A stretch of DNA of 64,000 nt, taken from the NCBI GenBank assembly GCA_002110485.1, contig MOWL01000095.1:1-64000 (forward strand). Reading direction: 5' to 3'. This DNA is from Emergomyces orientalis (lineage: Eukaryota; Ascomycota; Eurotiomycetes; Onygenales; Ajellomycetaceae). Of the stretch, positions 24,222 to 35,803 are shown one piece after another (position 1 is the stretch's first letter; the number at the start of each line of letters is the position of its first letter). A program made the position numbers and the translations under genes. The notes below the pieces were generated by a model. The model ran no database searches and was not told where the DNA came from. It saw only the letters and a program-made list of their open reading frames with translations.

Positions 24222-26642
24222 ATGGCCCCAAAGAAGGAGAAAAGCCATTTGAAACGAGGGCGGGTGAGATAAACATGTTGCATCGATCTTCAATCTTTTT
24301 CCTTTTCTTTTACTTTATTTTTATTTTTATTCTTTTTTTGTTTTGCGAAGTTCTTTATACTAATCTCTGCGCTGCTATTGAATATTTAGCCCAGTGCTGG
24401 AAACCAAGCACTTCAAGATGCCAAAAAACCCCGACGCTCTGAGCGGATATCGTCCCAATCCCAATCAACTCACGCAAACAATGTGTATCTGCCTTCCCCG
24501 CTCACCCATCAAGAGTCCACGGCCACCGAGTTACAGAAAGAAACGACGGTAACCCCGTCAGAAGGCCGCCCCAGCCAATTCCGTCATTACACCCCGGCCG
24601 CTGAGCTGCTGCCCTTCTCCTCCCCCCCAGGAGATACTCAAGCTCTCTCCCAGTTTGTTTATCCACCTAGGGCCCTCGCGGATGAAGTGGATGACGAGGC
24701 TGCCGAAGGGGTATGGGGCTATCTTATTCCTCTCGACGACAAGTTCGGAGACCCATTGGTTTTGAAAAAAAGAGATACCTGTTCCTCACCAGCTGTCAGG
24801 ACCTCAAATCGCAGAAATGGAACTTCGAGATCAAAACGAGGCCAAGCCATATTAGAAACCCCTACTTCCCAAGATCACACTGGCGGATATCTCATCGGGC
24901 GCCATTCAGAATGCGGTATGCTCTGACCGATGCCTCACCTGAATAATCGTAATACGGCAACACCATGCTAACCGCGTTTTATTTGTTGAAGATTTTGTCC
25001 TTGATATACCCACCATATCCAATCGACATTGTTTAATATATAACGAAAACAAACGAGGTGATTCCGTTGCCATTCTGGAAGACCTTTCCAGCAACGGGAC
25101 ATTTATAAACGAGGCAATCGTGGGCCGCAATAAGCGCCGCGAACTGGAAGATGGAGACGAAATAACTGTGTTGGATGAAGCGCGTTTCGTTTTCCGCTAT
25201 CCCAAGACAAGAGACACTAACAAATTCCGACAACAATATCGCATCCTACAGCAGCTTGGGAAGGGCCATTTTGCTTCTGTGTATCTATGTGTTGAGAGAT
25301 CGACTGGTGACAAATATGCAGTGAAGCGATTCGAGAGACGACCAGGAGACTCACAACGAGCCGACAACGATGGTTTAAAGCAAGAAATCGCGGTGCTGAT
25401 GAGCGTTAATCACCCCAACGTGCTGTGTCTGAAAGACACCTTCGATGAGAGTGATGGTGTATACCTAGTTCTCGAACTTGCGCCCGAGGGCGAGCTGTTT
25501 AATTGGATTGTAGCGAATCAAAAGCTTACAGAGAGAGAAGCTCGAAAGGTCTTCGTTCAACTGTTTAAGGGACTAAAGTATCTTGTATGACTGACAGATA
25601 TTCCTACCCCCTAACGTTTCCTCACATCCTCGTCAGAACAAAATTCTGACTCTCCCATCTAGCACGAACGGAACATTGTCCACCGGGACATTAAGCCGGA
25701 GAATATCCTGTTGGTGGATGACCGCCTTACCGTAAAGCTAGCTGATTTTGGCCTTGCCAAAATAATAGGAGAAGATTCGTTCACGACGACTTTGTAGGTT
25801 TCACTCCAGTTGTTACGGGGAAACGATTATAATAAATACTCACAAATTCGCATGCTAACGATAACCCCGGGTAGATGTGGCACACCCAGCTGTGAGTTTT
25901 GAATTGTTATGTCGTGACTTTGCTTGACGCTGTAAACTACTAACCCTAAACAGACGTTGCGCCTGAAATTCTCGAAGAAAACCCACGACATCGCAAATAC
26001 AGCCGGGCGGTGGACATATGGTCTCTCGGCGTGGTCCTCTACATCTGCCTCTGCGGCTTCCCGCCATTCTCCGACGAACTCTACACGCGCGAAAACCCCT
26101 ATACGCTAGCTGAGCAAATCAAGCTGGGCCGCTTCGACTATCCATCTCCCTACTGGGACTCCGTCGGGGACCCCGCTCTCGATCTCATCGACCGAATGCT
26201 CACCGTCGACTTCGATAAGCGCATCACCATCGACGAGTGCCTGGAACATCCCTGGTTGACGGGGCGGAGCAAGTATCCGAGCATCAACGACAGCACAGAT
26301 GGCCTAACAGGCGCAATGGGCCAGCTTGACTTCTCAAAGCGTAAAATGGCGCGTGAACGCACGCTGATAAGCAGCATCAACGAGCTGCCATCTAGCCAGG
26401 TTATTAGCGATGCAGCAACTGGTGGGCCTGGACATAGACAGGTGAGAGTATTCGATAGAAACGAAGCTAGTAGACGGATGCACAACCATGCACCGAGGGG
26501 CGGTGGTGGGCGAGTGCAGCAGGAGCCTGCGCCTGCGGCGAACCGGGACCCGGCTAATTTTATGAATTTGGGTGGTCGTGGGGATCCGACATTGTACAGC
26601 GATGATCAAGACGAGAGGTACACGCGGGGAAGACGGAAGTGA
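24222..26642 (+). CDS. RAD53: FHA-domain checkpoint kinase (Rad53/Cds1/Chk2)
   Basis: Six exons are inferred: 24222-24263, 24390-24915, 24992-25584, 25663-25793, 25875-25891 and 25954-26642, giving about 665 aa. A basic N-terminus (MAPKKEK) is followed by SQ sites. One FHA domain spans intron 2 (LIGRHSEC...SNRHC...DLSSNGTFIN). The kinase domain has LGKGHFASVYL, VHRDIKPENIL, DFGLAK, the T-loop TTTLCGTPSYVAPEI and a full C-lobe. The C-tail is basic and probably holds an NLS. Its single FHA resembles S. pombe Cds1 more than two-FHA budding-yeast Rad53. By family knowledge it is activated by ATR/ATM-type kinases during replication stress and DNA damage. Exon 5 is only 17 nt and encodes the CGTPS of the activation segment; the frame fits only if it is included. 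Confidence 0.93.
25875..25891 (+). other. 17-nt microexon in RAD53
   Basis: It is flanked by GTAG at the left and GTGAGT at the right. It joins ACT-TT to AC-GTT to give TTLCGTPSYVAPE. Skipping it would delete the P+1 loop residues and shift the frame. Confidence 0.8.
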
Positions 26643-27477
26643 AGGTGACAATTTTCCTTTTTTTCCCCTTTTTTTTTCTTTTCTTATTTTATTTTTGCCT
26701 TGTTTGAGATGAGGGGAATATGTGGTTTTTCTCATTGTTATCTACGGCAGCTATCTATGGATATATTCCGGGTTGGTCTCTGTTGTTTTTATTCAATTTT
26801 TTTTTTTTTTTTTTTTTTGGTTTGAATGGAAAAGATGTCCCTATTTCTCTTCCATATATTCATATCTCGTGGATGATATTGGTTAGTTCTATGGGTGTTT
26901 AGCTGCTACTCTCTCTACCTTTCTCATTAAATGAAGCCTCAGATCTTATTTATTCTACTCTATTATTATTTTAATCATGAAAGTGGTATTTTTCAAACTA
27001 AACTAGGCCATTCTCTCTCTATCTTTTTGTGTTTTTAATTTTAACATACACTTTTCCTCAAATGGTACCGGGACCAGTCTCTTCCTGATCAGCCCATTTT
27101 TTTATTGTTTTTGTTCACAGTATGTTACCCTAGGTAGAGTAATACAGTATTACTATACAGGCTGAAAAGGGGTAATGGATATTGCTGGTGCCTGGTATTT
27201 ATTTAGTATTGAAATGGGGAGGTACTTCAACTCAAAGCAACCTGGTAACGTATGGTAAAGGTACTGCAACTCGTAAATACAAGTATCCCACCGTTGCAAG
27301 TTAAAATTGCTGACTCATCTGCCTAGACCCATCAGCGAATTAATTTTATGTTGCATAATTAATTATAATCATCTCAAGCCTCATCCGAACTGCTTCTCCA
27401 CTGAACAACTCTCCAAAAGTGCTGTCTAATTCCCCACAACCCTCTGCAGTGAACTCCTCCATCCCGTCAAAATCGCC
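26643..27477. other. Intergenic region with 22-nt T tract
   Basis: This is the 3' region of RAD53 and the promoter of CYP51B. A T homopolymer of 22 nt lies at 26797-26818. No clear sterol-regulatory box stands out by eye in the last 300 bp. No gene is seen. Confidence 0.45.
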
Positions 27478-29302
27478 ATGGGGCTCCTTGCAGATGTCCT
27501 GGCCCGCGTCTGTGCCCATTGCTCTACCTTGTCTGTCTGGGTCCTTGTGCTCTCCGGTTTTGCTGCTTGTATAGCCCTCTCCGTGGTTTTAAACGCCTTG
27601 CGCCAACTTCTCTTCAAAAACCCCAATGAACCCCCCGTTGTCTTCCACTGGTTCCCTGTCATTGGAAGCACCATCTCTTATGGGATTGACCCGTATAAAT
27701 TCTTCCTGAGCTGCAAGGAAAAGGTACATTTCCACACTTTTTATGAACCCATAGAAAAATATAACTTTCTGGAATTTGATTCTCTCTAACTTTTTAATTC
27801 AATTTTTAACTCTTTTTCTTTATATATAGTATGGCGATATATTCACTTTCGTCCTTCTTGGTAAAAAGACTACTGTGTTTCTTGGAACAAAAGGCAACGA
27901 TTTCATCTTAAACGGCAAGCTCAAGGACGTTTGCGCCGAGGAGGTCTACTCGCCACTCACCACCCCCGTCTTTGGTAGACATGTCGTCTACGATTGCCCA
28001 AATGCAAAGCTGATGGAACAGAAAAAGGTATTGTTTGAAACTATCACCTGTTTATGAACACTTCGCTAATTATTATTTAAAATTAGTTTGTCAAATACGG
28101 ACTTACCTCGGAATCATTACGGTCATACGTTACTTTAATCACGGACGAATTCAACCAATATATGGAGACATCATCTGCGTTCCAGGGCGACAAGGGAGTT
28201 CTTGATGTCTGCAAAAGCATTGCTGAGATTACCATATATACTGCCTCCCGGTCGTTGCAAGGGAAGGAAGTGAGAAGCAAATTCGACTCCAGCTTCGCGC
28301 AGCTCTATCACGATTTGGATATGGGGTTTACCGCGATAAACTTCATGTTCCCCTGGGCGCCACTACCCCATAACCGTAAACGCGATGCTGCCCAGCAAAA
28401 AATGGCGAAAGTCTACACGGACATCATCCGCAAGCGACGGGAAGCCGGTGTCAAGAAGGACTCCGAAGATATGGTCTGGAATTTGATGTCCTGTGTTTAC
28501 AAAGATGGAACCCCACTGCCAGACATCGAGATTGCCCATATGATGATCGCTTTGTTAATGGCAGGCCAGCATTCATCCGCCTCAACCCTGTCATGGATCG
28601 TTCTCCGGCTCGCGACTTGCCCAAAGGTTATTGAGGAACTTTATGAGGAGCAGAAACAGGTTCTTGGAGAAGATCTCCCACCTGTAACCTACGACACGCT
28701 TCAAAAACTCACCCTCAATTCGCACGTCATCAGGGAGACCCTCCGCATTCACGCTCCAATTCATTCCATCCTTCGCGCTGTCAAGTCTCCAATGCCCGTT
28801 GATGGAACATGCTATGTAGTCCCGACCACTCACAATCTCCTCGCAGCTCCCGGCGTAGCATCACGATTACCCGAACACTTCCCTGACCCCATGACCTGGG
28901 ACCCGCATCGCTGGGAAGCCTCCCCAATGGAAAAGGAAGATCAAAACGACGAGAAGCTGGACTACGGTTACGGGTTGATCAGCAAGGGTGCAAACAGCCC
29001 TTACCTACCCTTCGGTTCCGGACGACATCGGTGCATTGGTGAACAATTCGCCTATGTACAGCTGGGAACCCTCCTCGTGGCTATCGTGAGGCATCTTAAA
29101 TTGAAGAAACTCGATGGCGAAACCGGTGTGCCAGATACAGATTATTCGGTATGATGGTCACGATATCCATCTCTAGATAAATATCCCCTTTGTTTGACTT
29201 TAAAAATAGCGTTGCTAACAACATACCGTCTAGTCACTTTTCTCGAAACCTCTGGGAAAGCCGCTTGTCGCGTGGGAGAGGAGAAATCCCACCAAAAAAT
29301 AA
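27478..29302 (+). CDS. CYP51B: Sterol 14-alpha-demethylase, Cyp51B paralogue
   Basis: Exons are 27478-27723, 27830-28027, 28087-29148 and 29234-29302, 524 aa, the normal length. An N-terminal membrane anchor is followed by the Cyp51 signatures: VFGRHVVYDCPNAK in the B-C region, AGQHSSAST in helix I, ETLR in helix K, and the haem Cys in FGSGRHRCIG. The last intron splits TDYS from SLFSKPL, which gives the correct C-terminus. The enzyme removes the 14-alpha-methyl group of lanosterol or eburicol in ergosterol synthesis at the ER and is the azole target. The N-terminus (MGLLADVL..HCST) and the intron pattern resemble Aspergillus Cyp51B and not Cyp51A. The Tyr of VVYDCPN, often replaced in azole-resistant strains of other fungi, is the usual residue here. 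Confidence 0.96.
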
Positions 29303-29831
29303 ATCTATCGCATTCATATATCCTGCACCCCGCATTTGGTTCATTATTTCCTGCTCTCATCGGATGTTAAGAGTTTCCTTTTCTTTTTGTTTCCCTTCTT
29401 TTTCCCCTTTCTTTCCCGTTAGACGATTATATTATATTACTAGTTCCTCATTGTCAAAGTCAGAACAGCTCTCAAAGATAGTATTTCTTAGTCTGTATGT
29501 TTATATCAATATACATAATAATAATAGTTGAGAGGTGGAATATTTTATATTATATTTCTTTTTCTTTTTTACCTTTCTTTCGTTGCGACATTCGGCTTTC
29601 TTGTATCATTGCTTCACTCTCTTCCATCCACTTTTGCATTTCCTCCACAAGGAACTCCCTACTTAATAAGAAACAGAGCCCTGTAGATAAGTGCCAACGA
29701 TAAATACAAAGTCTAAGAGAACTCTCTAAATTAAACAAATCAAAAAGAACAAAAAAACCTAATATACATATCCGCTCCAAACAAACAGCCCAAAATGAGA
29801 AAAACAAACCACTGGAGAATCCCACTCACTC
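29303..29831. other. Convergent 3' region CYP51B / mS41
   Basis: 530 nt of AT-rich DNA separates the two stop codons. No gene or terminator-like structure is distinguishable. Confidence 0.4.
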
Positions 29832-30641
29832 CTACATAGCCGCCTTTTTCCTCTCCTCACTCCTCTTCTTCGCCCTAACCTCCGCCTGCCTCCTCTCACC
29901 CCCATCAAGCTTCATCCCTTGCTTATCCTCCCACATACCTTCCTGCGCCTGTATGATTCCCGCCCTCCCATTAGTCCCTTTAATTAACTTAATATACGGC
30001 GCCCTCAGCACGTGTCCACGCGCCAACGAGACTTTAATATACTTTTTGAGCGGCTGTGGTATTTCCTTCGGCTGCGTCTCGCCGGGTGGCAGGTTCACCA
30101 CCGCCCATTTCATGCCGGGGGACAGCGTTGCGGTGCCCGTGGTTGTGAAGGGGGGGATGTCATCTTCGCTATTACTAGTATTCGTTGTTGCTGATGTTTC
30201 ATACTGCCCCTTCGTCTTCGTCAGCGCCGTATCCCTCGGTACCTCCACAACCCTCAACTGAGCCACACCATCAACGACATGGTCCAAATCCCCACCAACT
30301 CCATACTCGCCCCGTTGAAACTTTTGGCGCCATCGGAGCAGATAGCGGCGATGGCGAGGCGGCTCAATACCTCGTTCCTTCAACTCGGCGGAGGAGAGGG
30401 TAAAGAGCTCTTCCCAGGAGGCGAATTTGGGGGCGAAGCGGGACATGTTGCGGCCGATTAAGGAGAGGAAAGTTTGCGTGTCTGGGACGAAAGGGGTGGG
30501 TGGGGGAACACGGAGCCGAAAGGTTTTATGGAGGTAGCGGACGAATTGGTGGGAAGGGGAGGAGAAATGTGAGTGGGAGGCGGAGAATGCGATGGGGAAG
30601 TGGGGAGAGAAGGGTTTGAGGGGGACGGTTCGAGCTGCCAT
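29832..30641 (-). CDS. FYV4: Mitochondrial small-subunit protein mS41 (Fyv4/IGR motif)
   Basis: A single exon encodes 269 aa. The N-terminus is rich in Ala, Ser, His and Phe without acids, a likely mitochondrial presequence. The IGR motif region follows: FLSLIGRNMSRFAPKFASWEELF, then a SAM-like helical stretch ending ERGIEPPRHRRYLLRW. The C-terminal half is low in conservation and ends very basic (RAKKRSEERKKAAM). By family knowledge it is a component of the fungal mitochondrial ribosome small subunit. It is divergent from KIN28, sharing a 585-bp promoter. Confidence 0.82.
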   Translation of the reverse strand: MAARTVPLKPFSPHFPIAFSASHSHFSSPSHQFVRYLHKTFRLRVPPPTPFVPDTQTFLSLIGRNMSRFAPKFASWEELFTLSSAELKERGIEPPRHRRYLLRWRQKFQRGEYGVGGDLDHVVDGVAQLRVVEVPRDTALTKTKGQYETSATTNTSNSEDDIPPFTTTGTATLSPGMKWAVVNLPPGETQPKEIPQPLKKYIKVSLARGHVLRAPYIKLIKGTNGRAGIIQAQEGMWEDKQGMKLDGGERRQAEVRAKKRSEERKKAAM

Positions 30642-31226
30642 GGTGAATTGGTTGGTTCGCCGGCTGACTGAAATGATTTACGGGAGGGAGGTCGGGTTTG
30701 TTAGGGGTGTCAGGACGTCTGCGGGAGCTCTCAATTGGGTGAAGTTTCCGTCATTTATGGGAGGCAGGATATGACAAATAGCATTAAATGCAGAGTGGAT
30801 ATTTTTCTTCGCGGAACAGTTGTAAACGAGCGGGTGATGCCCGGCGATATTCAATATATTCAGTATATTCAATTTTGCTCAACAATATTCAATGTTTTAA
30901 TCCTCAAAAATATGAGAGAACACCAAGGGGGGAACCGGAGCAACGATGATCCGGGGATGTTTATTATGTCATCCATTGACGTCACCTGATCTTCGGAACT
31001 TCCAAGTTCATCTCATTCTGCGACAACTCCGACAACTCAACAATTTCGACTGAACGACTGAACTGATAACAGCTGGATTGTCAAACTATACATGTTGAGA
31101 TGTGGTGTTGGCAATTCCTCTGCGACAATTAATGCTTGAACCTCAACTCACAGCACTGTCCCTCTATTTCCTCTCCTAGTATGCCCACTAGCATTCCCCT
31201 CAACACTCCCCTGGCTCCCACCTGAA
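30642..31226. other. Bidirectional promoter mS41 / KIN28
   Basis: A 585-bp divergent spacer. It contains ATTCA(A/G)TATATTCA-type repeats near 30850-30892 and the CRE palindrome at 30977. Short ORFs are not convincing. Confidence 0.5.
30977..30984. promoter_or_regulatory. TGACGTCA CRE/ATF-type palindrome
   Basis: A perfect 8-bp CRE consensus in the divergent spacer, about 250 bp from KIN28 and 335 bp from mS41. bZIP factors of the Atf1/CREB class bind such sites in fungi. One site only; functional relevance is inferred. Confidence 0.45.
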
Positions 31227-32556
31227 ATGGCTGTCTCGCCTGGAATTACACGCCCACCTTCCGGGACTGATTCAGCTCCAAACGGGCCAACTGCTAATGC
31301 CAAAACACTTGCTATGCGCAACTCTGGACGGGCGGAATATCCCGCCTTGCAATCCGCATCTGCGCCCGAGCCGGGGGGATACCTAGCCGCGGTACCAGAG
31401 CCAGCTGAGCAATTAAATGCAGCTATAAGCCATAAATACATTAAAGGTCCGTGTGTGTTTTTTTAAAGCCCATCTACCAAATCCTTTGGTTCGAACTTAG
31501 AATAAGGTGAGCTCGAGCTCACTTGTTTCCGGTGCAGATAAAAAGCTTGGAGAAGGTACATATGCCATCGTTTATCTCGGACACCTACGACACGATCCCA
31601 CCTCGCTTGTTGCCATCAAGAAAATAAAAATCAACACAGAGTACAAGGACGGGCTTTCCGTGGACGCCATTCGAGAGGTGAAATATCTCCAGGAACTTTC
31701 GCATCCCAATATCATTGCGCTACATGACGTCTTTTCCTCTAAGGACCAGAATCTCAATCTCGTCCTCGAATTCCTGCCATTGGGGGATCTGGAAATGCTT
31801 ATCAAAGATAGAAATATCCAATATGGAGCAGCAGACGTTAAAGCGTGGATGGGAATGCTGGCTCGGGGCGTCTGGTTCTGCCACGAAAACTTCGTATTGC
31901 ATCGTGACATCAAGCCCAACAATTTGCTCATCGCCTCAGACGGTGAAGTGAAACTTGCCGATTTTGGTCTGGCGCGGTCATTTGCAGACCCTTATTTGAA
32001 CATGACCCATCAAGTCATCACCCGCTGGTACCGCCCTCTCGAGTTGCTTTACGGCGCGAGACAATACTCCGGCGCAGTGGACATCTGGTCGATGGGGATG
32101 GTCTTTGCCGAACTTCTCCTTCGCGTCCCATTTGCCGCAGGGAACACAGACATGGACCAAATCTCCAAAATCATCAGCGCCTTCGGAACCCCGACGGAGG
32201 AAAACTGGCCGGGCGTGACCAAACTGCCAAACTTCGTGCCCGTTGAAGAAAACCAGATCACCCCGGTACAGGGCCGCGATTTCTTCGTACGACAGTTCCC
32301 TACAGCAGGACCCTTAGGTGCTGACCTCCTCGCATCGATGTTGAAATTGGATCCGCGGAAACGGAACACTGCGCGGCAAATTCTGCGGCATCCATGGTGG
32401 GTGGCTGAGCCGCGGCCAACGAGAAATGAGGAACTGCCGCGAAAAGCTGGCGGTGCGAAGAAAATGGGTGATGACCTGGTAAGGCGTGGTGGGGAGGTTG
32501 ATGATACTCGATTTAAGAATGCGGCAAGGCAATTGGATTTTGGCGCTGTGAGGTAA
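31227..32556 (+). CDS. KIN28: Cyclin-dependent kinase of TFIIH (Kin28/Cdk7/Mcs6)
   Basis: Two exons, 31227-31446 and 31538-32556, encode 412 aa. The first encodes a Pro/Ala/Ser-rich extension ending HKYIKD. The splice joins it to KKLGEGTYAIVYLG, the glycine loop. Further motifs are VAIKKIK, a PSTAIRE-equivalent helix (LSVDAIREVKYLQEL), VLHRDIKPNNLL, ADFGLARSF and the T-loop MTHQVITRWYR with its conserved Thr. With cyclin H and Mat1 it phosphorylates Ser5/Ser7 of the RNA polymerase II CTD. In metazoans and fission yeast the family also activates other CDKs. Oddity: the usual APE motif reads PLE (RWYRPLELL). The start at 31227 is the first in-frame ATG of the exon; an upstream exon is possible. 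Confidence 0.9.
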
Positions 32557-33408
32557 TAATGTTATATTACACAATGTTATTACCCTGGTGTACTCAATCG
32601 CGACCAAGTCTTACCATACGACTCATAGCCCTGTCGCATGTGGTACGCGACGAAATCCCCATAAAGTGCCTGGTTTGAACATCTGCGGCATAGTTCACAT
32701 ATTATTTGGGGGGGGACGCATTCCAACAGGATCAGTTGTTTAGGTTTGGCATTGGGTTGTTGTTTGGTAAAAATAAGTTTCATACCCCTCCCCTCTTCGT
32801 CAGCACTGAACGAAAGCCGTTCGGGGAACAAAATGTGGAACACTCAAATTGAGAGGGATATTGGACACATTTTATGACGCGACCCCTCAAATTCAAGTCA
32901 CAGGTCAACCACCAAAATACCACCAGGGAAAGGGGTACTTGGACACTGTTAAGATATAAATCATATTACAACCATGATTAGTCACAGGAAGATGGAAGGG
33001 CCGAAAACGATGTCTCTCTGGCAACATATCAACGTATGCTCAATATTGAGAATTTAAGATGAATCGGTATTTTGGGATTGCTCGTTTCAATAAGGAAAGG
33101 AAAGGGATGTTCAGATGGTGCACTGAAGCTTATAGCTGTTTAGACCTCGTTGCGACGAAGAGGAGACTCCAGGGCTAGGTAATAGATACACATCGAGGTG
33201 CGGCGTAGGCAAAAGTTCAGTGGCGAGGTAGACTAGAACTCTATTTGGGCGTGGGGCTTTAAAACTGAGAGGAAAAGCCTGTCCGCATCCTGAGGGAAAT
33301 AAATCGTTGTATTTCTACTCCGTACCCCTAGTGGATATATCGGTGAGCAAACCCTACGGCCCGCAGCGCTATTTCAGAATTCAACTGTTTTTTTTAAATA
33401 AATAAAAA

Positions 33409-33443
<35 letters not shown>

Positions 33444-34002
33444 CAATTCTCTTTTGCGAATCTTCCATGAATAAGCAACGAAATAGAAATTATATTCTGT
33501 AACGGGCGGAATATCTTGATGGAAAGATCAAACTCTTATCTTCCACACAAAGAGATCTCTCGTGTTTGTTTGTTTCTGTTAAAGCTAAAATATATCACAT
33601 CCATGTATCCATTTACGGGCCATAAGTTCACAACTCCATATTTAATTACTCCATCCAGCAGCATTGGTGGGCATTTTTATTTCTAGATATTTTCTTCAGC
33701 CCAAAAATGCAATACCCTCAGCCGCATCGTCCCCCTCTTTTCCTCCCTTTCGTTTTATGTCCAGGGATCACATCTCACATCTCACACACCCCGCTCTCTC
33801 GCTCATTTCTTTCTCTCCCGTCCGTCTCCTTTCTTCCGCTGCTATTTGGTGTAAGGTCGCTTTATAGCGTCTGACAGTAACCCGCCTCCTGGTTTCTTAG
33901 TGTCTCAATTATATTTTGCCTCAAATCCATAATACCTAATTTCCACACCCCCCTACCCTACCCATACGTAAAATAAAAATACATTGTTCAGTCTCCAGCT
34001 GT
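32557..34002. other. Intergenic region with ATA repeat
   Basis: 1.4 kb between two plus-strand genes. A G-run is at 32708-32716, a TACTCCGTA motif at 33316-33324, and the ATA microsatellite at 33411. A pyrimidine-rich leader (about 33740-33850) precedes the C2 gene. No gene is seen. Confidence 0.4.
33411..33441. repeat. (ATA)10 microsatellite
   Basis: About ten perfect units lie in AT-rich non-coding DNA. Confidence 0.85.
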
Positions 34003-35803
34003 ATGGGAGATCCACAGGATATGCCCCACAGACCTTCAATCTCCAACCCGATTCCCAGCCCCAGCCCCAGCCCCAGCCCCAGCCCCAGCCCCAGCCCCAA
34101 CTCGAACTCGAATTCAACCCCGAGTCAACAAAAGCAACCTCCTGGGGGTTTCGATAGTACTCCCGTCCCCTCCGCGCCTCCAGGCTTCACCCTCAAATTC
34201 ACATTTCATCGCGCCTCCAACCTCCCCATTGCTGATATTAGCACCTTGTCGGCAGACCCTTTCGTCCTCGCCCGCCTTACATCTGCCCTTCCTCGCCGCA
34301 ACAAGCAGGATCCCGATCTTGTATTCCGCACCCCCACTATTTCCAGGAATGTCGACCCTGTTTGGGATTGCGACTGGACTGTCGCCAACGTCCCTGCTTC
34401 TGGTTTCGATTTGAAATGCCGCATATACGACGAGGACCCCGTCAATAGCGATGACAGGCTCGGAAATGTCAAGATATCGGTCCAGTCCGTCAGTGAATCT
34501 TGGTCAGGGATCACCGAGCGGCCCTTCAAGGTACAGAAACGTACCGGCAGCAAGAGGGCCTACTTCTTCAGGTCCGTAGGCATGATCTACTCTAGAAATA
34601 AACACATGAATGCGATTTTGTACATAAGCGTTCAATGCCTTGGCAGGACTCCTGGCGATGAAGGCGGCAGAATGTATACCGTCGGCCCTAACTTTTGGAG
34701 CAAGCATTTTTCGCCCTTGATAGGGAGGCTTGCTGGTACAATGGATTCTGCTCCCGCTCAGAATGGCAAGAAGCAAGTTACCAGATATAAGTACGTATCC
34801 TTATCCGTGCCTATGTATATAGAGTATCTTCGTTTCGTAAACAACTTATACCCTAGTATTATCCAACAGTTTCCAGGCTATCCAGATTCAGTTGAAAGGC
34901 CCAGTGCCCGCCTCCCTTTACCACCGATATGTCGAATTCAAGCCTTTTGTCAAAGGCATGTTCACCTCGCACAGCCTTCGAGGTCGCATTCTTAACCACG
35001 CTCTTCATCACCAGCATGTGAGAATCTACAATTTTGATAGGTCCACTGTCTATGGTGTATATCCCAGTCCATCGCTTCAGTTGACTCAGCAGTTCCTCGA
35101 ATTCGTCCACTACAACTTGGGTGGCAGAATATTCACCTACGTTATTACTCTGGACGGCCAATGGCGGTTTACTGAAACTGGCAAGGAATTCGGCATCAAC
35201 ATGCTAAGCAAACATACCATGCACAGCGATGTTTCGATTTATATTGCCTTTGCTGGCGAATTTTTTGTACGACGCCATCCGCACCATGCTCGAAAATCGC
35301 GGAGCAGGTCTCCTCGCCCAAGGTCAAAGAATAATTCCATACATAGCGATGTATCTGGCAATGGCGATGCTTCCATGCCCATATCAACTGATCCAGCTGC
35401 ATACGAGCTTGTTATTGACAATGACAGTGGCACGTATCGTCCCAGTGCAAAACTGCTCCCTGAACTGAGAGAATTTTTATCCATGAACTTCCCTGGCTTA
35501 CAAGTGACAACCTTTGACTGCCAGGAAGACTCTAAGCTGTTATATAAGCTAAAGGAAGAGCAACGGGACCGTAAAACAAGAAACGGGCGGCAAATGACTT
35601 ACCTCCAACATGTCAGTTCGCTCTCGTCGATTTCATCTTCTGACGAAGAAAACCTTGGTGAATATTGCAGGGAATCGTCCGGTGCCGCAGATGCACCGAT
35701 CACAGCTATCAAGCGCTGGCGGCGGATGGCGAAGCCCAAAGCGCAGTTGATGAACTGGGCGGAAACAGGTGGCATAAGAAGAGCAGAAGCAGCGGAGCAT
35801 TAA
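34003..35803 (+). CDS. C2-domain protein, fungal-specific
   Basis: Exons 34003-34790 and 34870-35803 encode 573 aa. A Pro-Ser/Asn-Ser repeat fills residues about 17-38. A C2 domain covers about 64-190: GFTLKFTFHRASNLPIAD at its start, then LSADPFVLA and YDEDPVNSDDRLG with Asp residues placed as in Ca2+-binding loops. The intron junction rebuilds VTRYNFQAIQIQLKGPVP, followed by a conserved globular region. The C-terminal part holds an RS-rich basic stretch, an acidic Ser patch and a basic tail. C2 domains bind phospholipids, often with Ca2+, so a membrane-associated role is likely. The remainder matches no family I can name. Similar proteins occur across Eurotiomycetes as uncharacterised C2 proteins. 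Confidence 0.78.
34054..34099 (+). repeat. CCCCAG hexamer array coding (PS)n
   Basis: About seven hexamer units encode alternating Pro-Ser in the N-terminus of the C2 protein. The period keeps frame, so length changes would be tolerated. Confidence 0.85.
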
